Shown one piece after another: positions 8,587-17,366 of a stretch of DNA of 64,000 nt (positions within the stretch are counted from its first letter, which is position 1; each line of letters starts with the position of its first letter). The position numbers and the translations under genes are program-made. Below the pieces are notes generated by a model. That model ran no database searches and was not told the origin of the DNA. It worked only from the letters and a program-made list of their open reading frames with translations. Source of the DNA: Rhodobacterales bacterium 52_120_T64 (lineage in GTDB: Bacteria; Pseudomonadota; Alphaproteobacteria; Rhodobacterales; Rhodobacteraceae); contig MABA01000021.1 of NCBI GenBank assembly GCA_002162875.1, positions 62,001 through 126,000 on the forward strand. Reading direction: 5' to 3'.

Positions 8587-9081
8587 ATGACACCAGTAAG
8601 TCAAGGAGTATCGGGTGCACATGTTGGGCACGGTCATTTGATGGTTGCAGATGTAGAACGAGCGACAGCGTTTTATCGCGATGTGATCGGCATGCGTATT
8701 GTCCTCCGCTATGAAGTTCAGGCGGTGTTTCTCTCATTTGATGATTATCATCATCACCTTGGCCTAACCACGTGGAACAGTGCGGGTGGCACGCCTCCAC
8801 CAAAGGGTCACACCGGACTATATCACATCGCCTTCGTTTTTCGGGATCAAGCGGGATTGGGCCAAGTTATCGATCGCGTACAATCGGCAGATCACGTTTT
8901 GACAAGTGCTGCTGATCATGGAGCCAGTGAAGCCGTCTATCTAAACGATCCTGACCGCAATGGTCTGGAATTGTATCGTGGCCACCTTCGATCCGATTGG
9001 CAAATTAGTGACGATGGCAGCCCAACAATGATTAACGGGCCGCTCGATGTCGCTGCACAGGTGCGTGAAGGGCGAGAATGA
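8587..9081 (+). CDS. VOC family protein (glyoxalase / extradiol dioxygenase fold)
   Basis: A 164-residue vicinal-oxygen-chelate protein. The likely metal ligands are His in HVGHGHLMV near residue 18, His in the YHHHLGL segment near residue 58, and Glu in GLELYR near residue 130, the usual H-H-E set. The N-terminal module reads VADVERATAFYRDVIGM, typical of catechol 2,3-dioxygenase-like lyases. The substrate is unknown. It has no operon partner; the galactonolactonase gene is convergent, 185 bases away. Confidence 0.72.
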   Translation: MTPVSQGVSGAHVGHGHLMVADVERATAFYRDVIGMRIVLRYEVQAVFLSFDDYHHHLGLTTWNSAGGTPPPKGHTGLYHIAFVFRDQAGLGQVIDRVQSADHVLTSAADHGASEAVYLNDPDRNGLELYRGHLRSDWQISDDGSPTMINGPLDVAAQVREGRE

Positions 9082-9266
9082 AAACGACACTAAGTGGGCG
9101 ATCGCTTTGTCTGCATATGCGACACACGATCTCATCCAGCCACAAATGCTTCCGAATGATTGCACCATTTGGCCGCATCGAGATCAAAGCTACTTTAGAT
9201 CAAGTTGGCTTGTTTGTATTACTTCTGCCATTCTTCGGACTTCACGCTAAGTAGGCCTAGTCCGGT

Positions 9267-10133
9267 CTATACGAGTAATACTTGGTGTTCTTGCTGTCCG
9301 GAAATTTCTACTGTGCTAACAAATGTCTTACCTGCGTGTGGTTGCGACTTTTTTGAATTACTGTCTAGTCCCTGCAAAGCCGACGTCGCAAACAAAGTTT
9401 TTAGTTCCGAGCCTCCGAACGATGGGCAGGTAATATGGTCCGTAGGAAATTTGATCTCGCTGACCAGCACCCCGTCTGGGGAATAGCGGGCAAATCTCGC
9501 GGAACCCCACTGTGCGTTCCAGAGGTAACCTTCGCTATCACACACAGCGCCATCAGGATTAATGTCGCTATTGGTGAAATCGAGAAAGATACCCGGGTCA
9601 CCGACTGGCCAACCATCTTTATCATCCAAGGTTTGTCGCCAGATTTTGGACTGCACCGTATCAGCAAAATAAGCATAGCGTTTATCGGGCGAGAAGCATA
9701 TCGCGTTGGGTATGGTTATATTGGGATAAAGCTCCCGAAGTTCGCCCCGGTGGTATCGGTAAATTGCGCCTGCGTTCTTTTCAGCGTGCTTCCCCATGGT
9801 TCCAATCCAGAAACCTCCCCACGGGTCAGCGCGACCATCGTTTGACCGCGTAACCGGATTGTCCGCCTCCAACAAATGTGCAATTTCAGAGTTGCCGGTT
9901 TCGATTTCAAATCGGAGTAGTGCCGTTTCGCTGGCCACCAGCAGGGTGTATTCGTCTATCCAACCTGCTGCAGAGACATGCTCCGGGAAATCCCAAGATT
10001 TGGTTGTGCCATCACCGCGACAATACAGTTTTTTACCCACTATATCAAACCAGAAGAGCTCTTCGCGCAAAGGGTGCCATAGAGGGCCCTCCCCTAATCC
10101 GCAAGCGGTGTCGTCAAATATTTGGGTGATCAT
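9267..10133 (-). CDS. SMP-30/gluconolactonase family lactonase, probable galactonolactonase
   Basis: A 288-residue six-bladed propeller lactonase of the SMP-30/regucalcin family. The expected metal ligands are Glu15 (GEGPLW), Asn143 (IPNAI) and Asp194 (NPDGAV). Asn98 in the SNDGRADP motif is the usual substrate-binding position. It overlaps the KDPGal aldolase gene by four bases and ends the dgo-type operon. Its likely job is hydrolysis of D-galactono-lactone made by the dehydrogenase encoded at 11663-12433. Substrate assignment comes from context; the family also acts on gluconolactone, xylonolactone and arabinonolactone. Confidence 0.85.
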   Translation of the reverse strand: MITQIFDDTACGLGEGPLWHPLREELFWFDIVGKKLYCRGDGTTKSWDFPEHVSAAGWIDEYTLLVASETALLRFEIETGNSEIAHLLEADNPVTRSNDGRADPWGGFWIGTMGKHAEKNAGAIYRYHRGELRELYPNITIPNAICFSPDKRYAYFADTVQSKIWRQTLDDKDGWPVGDPGIFLDFTNSDINPDGAVCDSEGYLWNAQWGSARFARYSPDGVLVSEIKFPTDHITCPSFGGSELKTLFATSALQGLDSNSKKSQPHAGKTFVSTVEISGQQEHQVLLV

Positions 10134-10738
10134 TTTGATTGAGCCTCGTCATATGCTTTTACTATATGTTGCGCGACTTGCGAGATTTCTTCTGCTGTTC
10201 GACCCGGTTTGTAGAGTGATGAACCCAGCCCAAATCCGTTTGCACCTGCATCAATCCAGTTTGCAAAGTTATTGGGCCCGACACCTCCAACCATAAACAC
10301 TTCGGTCTGGGGCGGTAGAACTGCGCGGATGACTTTCAAGCCGTCGGTCCCCATTTGGAATGCTGGAAAAACTTTCAATCCGTCCGCATTATGTTTCAAC
10401 GCTGAAAAGCATTCGCTTGGCGTCAGCACACCCGGATAAGATTTCATTCCCAACGCTTTAGTGGCGTCAATGATCTCGGTGTCACAGTTTGGCGAAACGA
10501 TCAACGTTGCACCCGTGGCAGCTACTTGTTTCACTTGCTCAACGCTAAGAACCGTTCCCGCACCAAATTCCGCGACATCCGAAAACTCGTTGACCAATAG
10601 CTCGATACTTTTAAGTGGTTCTGGCGAGTTCATCGGGACTTCGATTTTGGTAATTCCAGCCTCGATCAAAGAGCCACCAATAGCGATGGCTTCTTCTGGG
10701 CGCAATCCGCGTAAAATCGCAATTAAATTCCTGCTCAT
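10130..10738 (-). CDS. dgoA: 2-dehydro-3-deoxy-6-phosphogalactonate aldolase
   Basis: A 202-residue class I aldolase of the KDPG/KDPGal family. Visible active-site elements are Arg10 in ILRGL, Glu33 in KIEVP, and the Schiff-base Lys122 in GLKVFPAF. It splits 2-keto-3-deoxy-6-phosphogalactonate to pyruvate and glyceraldehyde 3-phosphate. Length is normal for the family. The next gene upstream is the matching kinase, which distinguishes KDPGal from KDPG as substrate. It is translationally coupled to the lactonase by a four-base overlap. Confidence 0.9.
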   Translation of the reverse strand: MSRNLIAILRGLRPEEAIAIGGSLIEAGITKIEVPMNSPEPLKSIELLVNEFSDVAEFGAGTVLSVEQVKQVAATGATLIVSPNCDTEIIDATKALGMKSYPGVLTPSECFSALKHNADGLKVFPAFQMGTDGLKVIRAVLPPQTEVFMVGGVGPNNFANWIDAGANGFGLGSSLYKPGRTAEEISQVAQHIVKAYDEAQSK

Positions 10739-10748
10739 GGATTTAGTC

Positions 10749-11666
10749 CTACAGTCTGATTTTCAGATATGCGCTTGATATTCCGGCAAGCGTCATTAGT
10801 TCGGCGTCATATTTTACAGGTGCCCAGCCCTGCGCGTTCAACGCGTCATAATACGCATCTGAGATTTTTTCTTCTCCAATGATAACCACTTTTTGCCCCA
10901 ACCAATATTGGCGTGCAGCACCCAGTTCGAGGCCGATCAGGTACCCTGACAGTCGCGCACGCGCAGTTTCGGGGGATAGCTCCGAAATTAGCGCTTCGGA
11001 TCGAAGTGAAAATAGCCGCCCTGCAATGGCTGATGGCTTAGTGATAGCATCGTCAATTGCGCCTTTGAATGCGGTAGTGTCCCAACCGTTCTGTGCAATG
11101 GAATGTCGCAACACAGATTTCGACGATAAAAGCGAAAACAACTCGCCTGTTAGATAGGTCGAAAAATGTACAACCTCGCCAGCGCTTATTCGCACCCACT
11201 TTGTGTGGGTTCCGGGCAGGCATGCCACGCCGTCAAAGTCTGGTTCTTGGGCCAGTAAGCCGGCAATTTGCGTTTCCTCGCCGCGCATTACGTCAGCCGG
11301 AGAGTCTTGCTTGATGCCCGGCACAACATAGAACTTGATCCTTGGGTCCCGAGTGGCTGCAACAGCGAATTTGGCATTCTTCAAAGGCTCACACGGAACA
11401 ACTTGATATGGTGCTTCGACCCAACCTTGGCGCGACCCAACCATACCACAAGATACCACCGGTGTGATTTTCAATTCCGACAGCCATTCCGATATGACCC
11501 TTAACAGCGCGCCCTCAAATTCATCTTTGGACAAACTTGCCATTCCAGCGTCAGAAGTTTTGTGATCGAGAATTACCCCATCACCCGACATTGCCCACAC
11601 ACGAAGATGTGTGGTGCCCCAATCTACGGCGATCCAACCCGGTGCTATTTCGCTACTTTTTTTCAT
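10749..11666 (-). CDS. dgoK: 2-dehydro-3-deoxygalactonokinase
   Basis: A 305-residue sugar-acid kinase of the DgoK family with the ASKHA-fold phosphate motif AVDWGTTHLRVW at residues 13-24. Further family-like sequence is CLPGTHTKWV near residue 160 and the FSTYLTGELFSLL segment after it. It phosphorylates 2-keto-3-deoxygalactonate at C6, giving the substrate of the neighbouring aldolase. It overlaps the SDR gene upstream by four bases and lies 10 bases from dgoA. The C-terminal part is conventional and I see no truncation. Confidence 0.9.
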   Translation of the reverse strand: MKKSSEIAPGWIAVDWGTTHLRVWAMSGDGVILDHKTSDAGMASLSKDEFEGALLRVISEWLSELKITPVVSCGMVGSRQGWVEAPYQVVPCEPLKNAKFAVAATRDPRIKFYVVPGIKQDSPADVMRGEETQIAGLLAQEPDFDGVACLPGTHTKWVRISAGEVVHFSTYLTGELFSLLSSKSVLRHSIAQNGWDTTAFKGAIDDAITKPSAIAGRLFSLRSEALISELSPETARARLSGYLIGLELGAARQYWLGQKVVIIGEEKISDAYYDALNAQGWAPVKYDAELMTLAGISSAYLKIRL

Positions 11667-12433
11667 CCTGTCACTACGACCCCGCCGTCAACTACAAGCG
11701 CTTGTCCCGTCATCATCCGACTAGCTTCCGAGGCTAAGAATAGTGTCGCGTCGACAATATCCCGCTCTTTCAAATGTTCCTTCAAACATTGTTTTTCCAG
11801 ATGCGCAGCCAAGGCTTCCTCGCTCGCCCAAAGATCCATCTGGCGCTTTGTTAGCACCCACCCAGGCATTAGCGCATTTACACGAATGTGATCTGGCCCA
11901 AGCTCACGTGCAAGTGCGCGCGTTAGGCCGGTAATTGCCGCCTTCGACGTCACGTATGCCGCATAGCCAGCGCCACCCATCATGTAAGAAATGGACGAAA
12001 AGTTGATGATTGCACCGCCGCCCGCTGCTTTCATTCCTTCAGCTGCCGCTTGCGCAGTAAAGAAGTGTGGGCGCAAGTTAACATCCATTCCCTGATCCCA
12101 TTTTTCAGGCGTTATTTCGGCAATAGTTTGACGTGTATCATTTGCAGCGTTGTTCACGACCACAGTGATTGGCCCGTGTACATTGTCCGCTTGCTCCATG
12201 GCGGCCTGCAACGCCACAACATTGGTAACATCACATTTGATAAACAAAGGTGCACGGCCGTGCTTTTCCGTCATCTCGGCAACAAATTCAACTGAATCGG
12301 ACCGTTGCACAAAGGCTACATTCGCGCCTTGCGCCATGAACCCATCAGTTAGCGAAGCGCCTATTCCGGCACCTCCTCCCGTGATGAATACGCTTTTGTT
12401 TTTCAAATCGTGGAAAGTGACGAATTCAGACAT
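11663..12433 (-). CDS. SDR sugar dehydrogenase, probable D-galactose 1-dehydrogenase
   Basis: A 256-residue classical SDR with TGGGAGIG at 18-25, NNAAND near 95-99 and catalytic Ser147, Tyr160 and Lys164. It resembles the aldose dehydrogenases that include rhizobial D-galactose and Caulobacter D-xylose dehydrogenase; the VNLRPHFFTAQA and ELGPDHIRVNALMPG segments fit that group. In this operon it should oxidise D-galactose to galactonolactone. Xylose or arabinose activity is possible for the fold, but the kinase and KDPGal aldolase downstream argue for galactose. It shares one base with the dehydratase start codon region upstream and four bases with dgoK. Confidence 0.82.
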   Translation of the reverse strand: MSEFVTFHDLKNKSVFITGGGAGIGASLTDGFMAQGANVAFVQRSDSVEFVAEMTEKHGRAPLFIKCDVTNVVALQAAMEQADNVHGPITVVVNNAANDTRQTIAEITPEKWDQGMDVNLRPHFFTAQAAAEGMKAAGGGAIINFSSISYMMGGAGYAAYVTSKAAITGLTRALARELGPDHIRVNALMPGWVLTKRQMDLWASEEALAAHLEKQCLKEHLKERDIVDATLFLASEASRMMTGQALVVDGGVVVTG

Positions 12434-14148
12434 TAGTGTGACTCCCGAGTTACTAGGCGCGTGTCTTTTCCAACCAGAAAGTCCAGATCAGCACCGCGAT
12501 CAGCTTGTAAAACATGATCTATATAAAGTTTCGCATATCCGCGAGAATAAACGGATTCCTCGGGCAGCCATGTTTTTCGGCGCTCTTCCAGCTCCGCTTC
12601 AGACACCAGAAGCGCCAGAACACCATTCTTGGCACTAAGTTGGATGCGATCGCCGGTTTTGACCAGCCCGAGCGTTCCACCAGCATTCGATTCAGGTGTT
12701 ACATGCAAGACAACCGTTCCAAACGCCGTACCGGACATACGCCCGTCCGAGACGCGAACCATGTCGCGTACACCTTTTTCGACCAGAACCTGCGGGATCG
12801 GCATATTGCCGACTTCGGGCATACCCGGGTAGCCCTTAGGGCCACAACCTTTCAGAACCAGAATGGTATTCTCGTCGACAGGCAGGTCTGGTCGGTCAAT
12901 GTTAGCTTTCATGTCTTCAATATTCTCGAAAACATACGCCGTGCCTTCGTGTTCCAATAAGTGCTCCGACGCGGCAGAAGGCTTTATTATTGCACCACCC
13001 GGTGCGAGGTTACCGCGCAATACCCGCAATCCCGCTGCCAGTCTTACAGGGTTGTCGATTGGGCGAATAACATCGTCGTTATATATTTCGGCACCGTCGA
13101 AATAGCTTGAAATATCCTTGCCCATAACGGTGTGAGCGGGGCGCAGTTTATCGTGCAATTGCGCCAGCACAGCTGGAACGCCGCCCGCATAGCAAAAATC
13201 TTCCATCAGGTATTTTCCCGATGGCATGCAGTTGACAAGCAAGGGTATTTCCCCGCCAATCTCGAAATCCTTCAAGGTCAGGTCAATTTCTGCACGACCA
13301 GCCAGTGCCAGCAAATGTACGACCGCGTTAGTCGACCCGCCCACTGCGGCATTCGCCAAAATAGCGTTTTCAAAATTCGCCTTGGCCAACACTTTAGATA
13401 GCCTCAAATCCTCATCCACCATTTCAACGATCCGTTTTCCGGTAAGATGCGCCAACGCCATGCGTCGTGCATCGACTGCCGGAAGTGCTGCATTTGTTGG
13501 CAGGCTCAGACCCATCGCTTCAACCAAACTCGCCATGGTAGAGGCCGTACCCATCGTCATACAAACACCGGCAGACCGGCTCATACCGGATTCAGCCGCC
13601 ATGAAATCCTGCAATGTCATCTCGCCCGCGCGAACATCTTCGGAAAACTTCCAAACATCCGTGCCCGAACCAATATCTTTGCCTTTATATTTGCCATTAA
13701 GCATTGGGCCCGAGGAAACCACAATCGTCGGCAAATCAACGCTTGCCGCGCCCATCAACTGACCCGGCGTGGTCTTGTCACAGCCGCCCAGCAACACCAC
13801 ACCGTCTATGCCATAGGCACGAATGCTCTCTTCCACGTCCATTGCCAGCAGGTTGCGAAACAACATCGCTGTTGGTTTCATCTGGGTTTCGCCCAGCGAC
13901 ATAACAGGGAATTCAACCGGAAAGCCACCTGCCTCCCAAACACGACGTTTCACGCCTTCAGCAAGTGTGCGAAGACCCGAGTTACAAGGCGTAAGTTCTG
14001 ACCAAGTATTGCAAATACCGATAATTGGTCGCCCGTCAAACGCGTGGTCCGGAAAGCCCTGATTTTTCATCCAACTACGATGAATAAACCCGTCTTTGTC
14101 CAACTTCCCGTACCAATTTTGCGAGCGGCGGTTGTTCTTGTCAGTCAT
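12433..14148 (-). CDS. IlvD/EDD family sugar-acid dehydratase, probable galactonate dehydratase
   Basis: A 571-residue Fe-S dehydratase of the dihydroxyacid/phosphogluconate dehydratase family. Cluster-ligand cysteines are Cys46 (GICNTW), Cys123 (GGCDKTTPG) and Cys196 (RSAGVCMTMG). It most resembles the L-arabinonate dehydratase type. In this operon it probably dehydrates D-galactonate to 2-keto-3-deoxygalactonate, a step done in E. coli by the unrelated enolase-family DgoD. I chose the ATG at 14148 with a GGA upstream; an in-frame start at 14184 would reach into the GH4 gene. It overlaps the GH4 gene by four bases. The stereochemistry of the substrate cannot be read from sequence. Confidence 0.85.
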   Translation of the reverse strand: MTDKNNRRSQNWYGKLDKDGFIHRSWMKNQGFPDHAFDGRPIIGICNTWSELTPCNSGLRTLAEGVKRRVWEAGGFPVEFPVMSLGETQMKPTAMLFRNLLAMDVEESIRAYGIDGVVLLGGCDKTTPGQLMGAASVDLPTIVVSSGPMLNGKYKGKDIGSGTDVWKFSEDVRAGEMTLQDFMAAESGMSRSAGVCMTMGTASTMASLVEAMGLSLPTNAALPAVDARRMALAHLTGKRIVEMVDEDLRLSKVLAKANFENAILANAAVGGSTNAVVHLLALAGRAEIDLTLKDFEIGGEIPLLVNCMPSGKYLMEDFCYAGGVPAVLAQLHDKLRPAHTVMGKDISSYFDGAEIYNDDVIRPIDNPVRLAAGLRVLRGNLAPGGAIIKPSAASEHLLEHEGTAYVFENIEDMKANIDRPDLPVDENTILVLKGCGPKGYPGMPEVGNMPIPQVLVEKGVRDMVRVSDGRMSGTAFGTVVLHVTPESNAGGTLGLVKTGDRIQLSAKNGVLALLVSEAELEERRKTWLPEESVYSRGYAKLYIDHVLQADRGADLDFLVGKDTRLVTRESH

Positions 14149-15518
14149 GCTACTTTTTTCCGTGCGTTTGCGTCCTGCACCCATTCAGGTAACCAGTCGC
14201 CGTGCTTTGTGATTAATTCGTCAACCATCGCCCAAATCTGGTCCAGATCAAGCTCTGCTGCAGTGTGCGGATCAAGCATTGCTGCGTGATACACATTGTC
14301 GATGTTTTCATTTAACAGCGCAGAAACGGTCAGTTCCTGCACGTTAATGTTGGTTCGCATCAAGGCAATCAGCTGTGGCGGAATGTCGGTAACCACTGTT
14401 GGCTGAATGCCGTTACCATCAACCAAACAAGGCACTTCAACGGCGCAGCCATCCGGCAATTGCGGAATATACCCGTTGTTTGCAATATTCCCGTAAACTA
14501 CGGCGGTGGTATCGGTCGCGACTGCGTTCATTATCGTGGCGGCATACTCATGTGATTGCTTAACTTCGATACGGTCAGCCGTACGGAATTCTTCTGCTTG
14601 GGATTTCCAGTCAGCAATTTGTTCAACGCAACGTTTAGGGTATTCATCCAGTGGAATCCCGAACCGGTCGATAATATCTTCACGGCCATTTTTGATGAAA
14701 TACGGCGTATATTCTGCAAAATGCTCCGAACTCTCGGTCACAAAATATCCTACGCGCATCAACATTTCATAGCGCACCAAATTCGGGCACCTTGCCGAGT
14801 ACGGGTTCACTTTTGGAACAAGAATTCCAGACGCATAACCCTCTTTCAACGTTGGATAAAGATCACGATAAGTTCCATCTAGCATACGTTCTTCAAGGTT
14901 CAGATAGTACGCCATATGGTTAATACCAGCCGAGCGATAGCGCATGTTTTCAACATCTATCCCAAGATCTCCGGCTAGTTCTTTAGCCGTTCCCTGAACC
15001 GAATGACACAACCCAACTTGTTTGATTGTCGGATACTTCTCAGCAATAGCCCATATATTTATAGCCATCGGATTAACGTACTGCATCATCAACGCATCAG
15101 GACAAACCTCAAGCATGTCGTCGCAAACTTTCCAAAGATGTGGCACAGTTCGCAAGCCACGCATGATACCACCAATTCCAAGGGTATCCGCAATCGTCTG
15201 ACGAAGCCCGAATTTGTTCGGGACATCGAAATCAGTAATCGTGCACGGATCATATCCGCCGATCTGGAACGCAACGACAACGAAATCCGCCCCCATCAGT
15301 GCTGCGCGTTGATCGGTGTAAGTGGAAATTTCGGCCTTTACGCCCATCGAAGAAATCATCTTGCGCGCCACAAGCGCAGATTCATCCAAACGCGTTTGGT
15401 CGATGTCCATCAATGCAATTTGCGCATCGGACAAAGCCGGATAATGAAGCGCATCACCGATGATGTTCTTCATAAAAATCGTGGATCCTGCCCCGATAAA
15501 TGTGATTTTTTTCGCCAT
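14145..15518 (-). CDS. melA: GH4 alpha-galactosidase (NAD- and Mn-dependent)
   Basis: A 457-residue glycoside hydrolase of family 4, length typical. The N-terminal NAD-binding motif is FIGAGST, and the metal site is recognised from Cys171-His172-Ser173 (GLCHSVQ) and His201 (GINHMAYY). NPMA near 149 is also family-typical. These enzymes cleave alpha-galactosides such as melibiose through oxidation at C3 and elimination. The gene sits between the permease genes and the galactonate dehydratase, so released galactose would flow straight into the De Ley-Doudoroff enzymes. Subfamily assignment to alpha-galactosidase rather than alpha-glucosidase or galacturonidase rests on the CHS motif and context. 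Confidence 0.85.
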   Translation of the reverse strand: MAKKITFIGAGSTIFMKNIIGDALHYPALSDAQIALMDIDQTRLDESALVARKMISSMGVKAEISTYTDQRAALMGADFVVVAFQIGGYDPCTITDFDVPNKFGLRQTIADTLGIGGIMRGLRTVPHLWKVCDDMLEVCPDALMMQYVNPMAINIWAIAEKYPTIKQVGLCHSVQGTAKELAGDLGIDVENMRYRSAGINHMAYYLNLEERMLDGTYRDLYPTLKEGYASGILVPKVNPYSARCPNLVRYEMLMRVGYFVTESSEHFAEYTPYFIKNGREDIIDRFGIPLDEYPKRCVEQIADWKSQAEEFRTADRIEVKQSHEYAATIMNAVATDTTAVVYGNIANNGYIPQLPDGCAVEVPCLVDGNGIQPTVVTDIPPQLIALMRTNINVQELTVSALLNENIDNVYHAAMLDPHTAAELDLDQIWAMVDELITKHGDWLPEWVQDANARKKVA

Positions 15519-15526
15519 TGTAATTC

Positions 15527-16375
15527 CTATTTAACAGCACCGAGCGTCAAGCCCGCGATGAAGTGTTTTTGCATCAAAAAGAACATGATTACTGGCGGCA
15601 TAGCAGCAACGATTGAGCCCGCGGAAACTAGATGCCATGCAGCGACCCACTGTCCGTTCAAGGAGTAAAGACCTGCGGTTACGGGCTGTGTATCAGCACC
15701 CTGCGTCAGAACCGTCGCCCAAAAATAATCGTTCCAGATAAACGTGAATATCAGCACCGAAAGCGCCGCCATCGCGGGTTTCATCAGGGGCAAAACAACG
15801 TACCAGAATATACGAAACTCCGAGACGCCCTCAACACGCGCGGCCTCGATCAACTCGTACGGTAACGCCTTGATGAAATTGCGCATAAACAACGTTGCAA
15901 ACCCGGTTTGGAAGGCAACGTGGAACAACACTAAACCTGTCGAGGTGTTGTAGACACCAAGGTTCAAAGTCAGTTCACGCACCGGGATCATCAAGATCTG
16001 GAAGGGTACAAAGTTGCCCGCAACAAATAAGAAAAATACGAACAGGTTTGCCTTGAATTTATAGACACCCAATGCGAACCCAGTCATGCTGGACAAAACG
16101 ATTACGCCTAAGACAGTCGGGATGGTCACCTTGAAACTGTTCAAGATATATTTCGCGATTGGCGAGTTGGTGAAAACGGCGGTGTAATTCTCGACCATAT
16201 TGAACGATGTCGGCCAACCCCAATAATTACCCGAAGTTAAATCACCCGCTGAACGAATGGACGTCAAAGCTACCGCAATCAGTGGCAAAAGCCAGATTAT
16301 CAAGGCAAAGGGCAGCGCGACCTTATAAAGGTTCTGAACCGTTGCCGAGGATTTCTCTATTGGTTTAGGAAACAT
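15527..16375 (-). CDS. Carbohydrate ABC transporter permease, MalG type
   Basis: A 282-residue inner-membrane permease with six predicted hydrophobic segments and the EAA loop (EAARVEGVSEFRIFWYVVLP) near residue 185 that contacts the ATPase. I chose the ATG at 16375, two bases after the stop of the other permease; the longer frame overlaps that gene. It forms the translocation pore with the MalF-type permease for the solute captured by the binding protein at 17365-18597. The probable cargo is an alpha- or beta-galactoside, judged from the neighbouring glycosidases. Confidence 0.88.
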   Translation of the reverse strand: MFPKPIEKSSATVQNLYKVALPFALIIWLLPLIAVALTSIRSAGDLTSGNYWGWPTSFNMVENYTAVFTNSPIAKYILNSFKVTIPTVLGVIVLSSMTGFALGVYKFKANLFVFFLFVAGNFVPFQILMIPVRELTLNLGVYNTSTGLVLFHVAFQTGFATLFMRNFIKALPYELIEAARVEGVSEFRIFWYVVLPLMKPAMAALSVLIFTFIWNDYFWATVLTQGADTQPVTAGLYSLNGQWVAAWHLVSAGSIVAAMPPVIMFFLMQKHFIAGLTLGAVK

Positions 16376-16376
16376 C

Positions 16377-17273
16377 TTATAAGCCCTTCTCGTCGCGGTA
16401 CATTTTGTAAAGAACACCGGAAATATAGACCAACATTATGCCTAGCAAGACGACAGCAATCGCCGCGCCATATCCCATGCGGAAGCCATATTCCGAGAAT
16501 GCTTTTTCGTACATGTAGAATGCTAGAACGCGGCTTGAACCCCATGGCCCACCATCCGTCATGATCGAGACAAGGTCAAAGGACCGTAGCGCGCCGATTA
16601 CAGTTACGACGATCGAAATAAACGTTGCCGGTTTCAACTGCGGTAAGATCACATACCACAACATTTTCCACCCCTTTGCATTATCAAGGCGTGCAGCCTC
16701 GATTTGTTCAGGGTCAACGGCGTTAAGTCCCGTCAAATACAAGATCATACAATAGGCAGTTTGCGGCCAAAGGCCGGCGGCGATAATGCCGTAGGTCACG
16801 AAGCGTTCGTCAGCCAAAACGGCGATCGGATCGAACCCAAAAGATTGGATGACGACATTCAGAAGCCCGAAACTGGGGTCATAGAACCAAGTGAACACAA
16901 GGCCAACAACTACCTGCGAAATCACGAAAGGAAAAAAGAATAGCGACTTATAAATGCGGATACCACGAACCGTCTGGTTCAGGAATAGCGCCACGAACAA
17001 ACCGCCCGGAATTGCCAGCATGTATAAAACAAGCCAGATAACATTGTTTTTAAGCGAGGTATAAAACGCCTCGTCGTCCATCAGTTCGACGTAATTGCGC
17101 AAGCCGACGTATTCTTTTTCGCCAAGACCGTCCCATTCATAAAGGGAAAGGCTGGCTGACTGGAATATCGGAAAAATAACATACATCAGGAACATAAATA
17201 TTCCTGGTGTTAAAAACACCCAAGGGGCGAGCCGCACCTGATTTGCTTTCCAGTATTTTGCAAATGATGACAT
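16377..17273 (-). CDS. Carbohydrate ABC transporter permease, MalF type
   Basis: A 298-residue permease with about six membrane segments, beginning with the AP-WVFLTPGIFMFLMYVIFP-type first helix common to UgpA/LacF-type permeases. The EAA loop (IEAARLDNAKGWKMLWYVIL) lies near residue 200. It pairs with the MalG-type permease that starts two bases after its stop. The ATPase is not in this operon but is encoded on the opposite strand at 19536-20597, under the divergent promoter. Confidence 0.88.
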   Translation of the reverse strand: MSSFAKYWKANQVRLAPWVFLTPGIFMFLMYVIFPIFQSASLSLYEWDGLGEKEYVGLRNYVELMDDEAFYTSLKNNVIWLVLYMLAIPGGLFVALFLNQTVRGIRIYKSLFFFPFVISQVVVGLVFTWFYDPSFGLLNVVIQSFGFDPIAVLADERFVTYGIIAAGLWPQTAYCMILYLTGLNAVDPEQIEAARLDNAKGWKMLWYVILPQLKPATFISIVVTVIGALRSFDLVSIMTDGGPWGSSRVLAFYMYEKAFSEYGFRMGYGAAIAVVLLGIMLVYISGVLYKMYRDEKGL

Positions 17274-17296
17274 TTTGCTCTCCTGAATGGTGAATT

Positions 17297-17366
17297 ATTT
17301 GTTTTTGGCACCCCCCGCAATTTGCGGGAGATGCCTATCCTAAAGAACTGGCCCTTAGTGTTCTTT
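17297..17366 (-). promoter_or_regulatory. Stem-loops between binding-protein and permease genes
   Basis: Two hairpins follow the binding-protein gene on the minus strand. GTTCTTT at 17360-17366 pairs with AAAGAAC at 17342-17348 and overlaps the stop codon. Further on, CCCGCA pairs with TGCGGG around a three-base loop, extended by GGCA and TGCC, within about 17310-17335. Neither has a strong T-tail. Such structures commonly protect the abundant binding-protein message and reduce permease expression; that role is inferred here. Confidence 0.5.

Noticed and set aside
11663-14148. L-arabinose oxidation pathway instead of galactose
   Set aside because: The SDR and dehydratase could fit arabinose, but the operon has KDGal kinase and KDPGal aldolase and lacks keto-deoxy-arabinonate dehydratase and alpha-ketoglutarate semialdehyde dehydrogenase.
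15003-15668. Plus-strand open frame of 221 codons
   Set aside because: It is antisense to the GH4 gene and the end of a permease gene; its composition is typical of a shadow frame.
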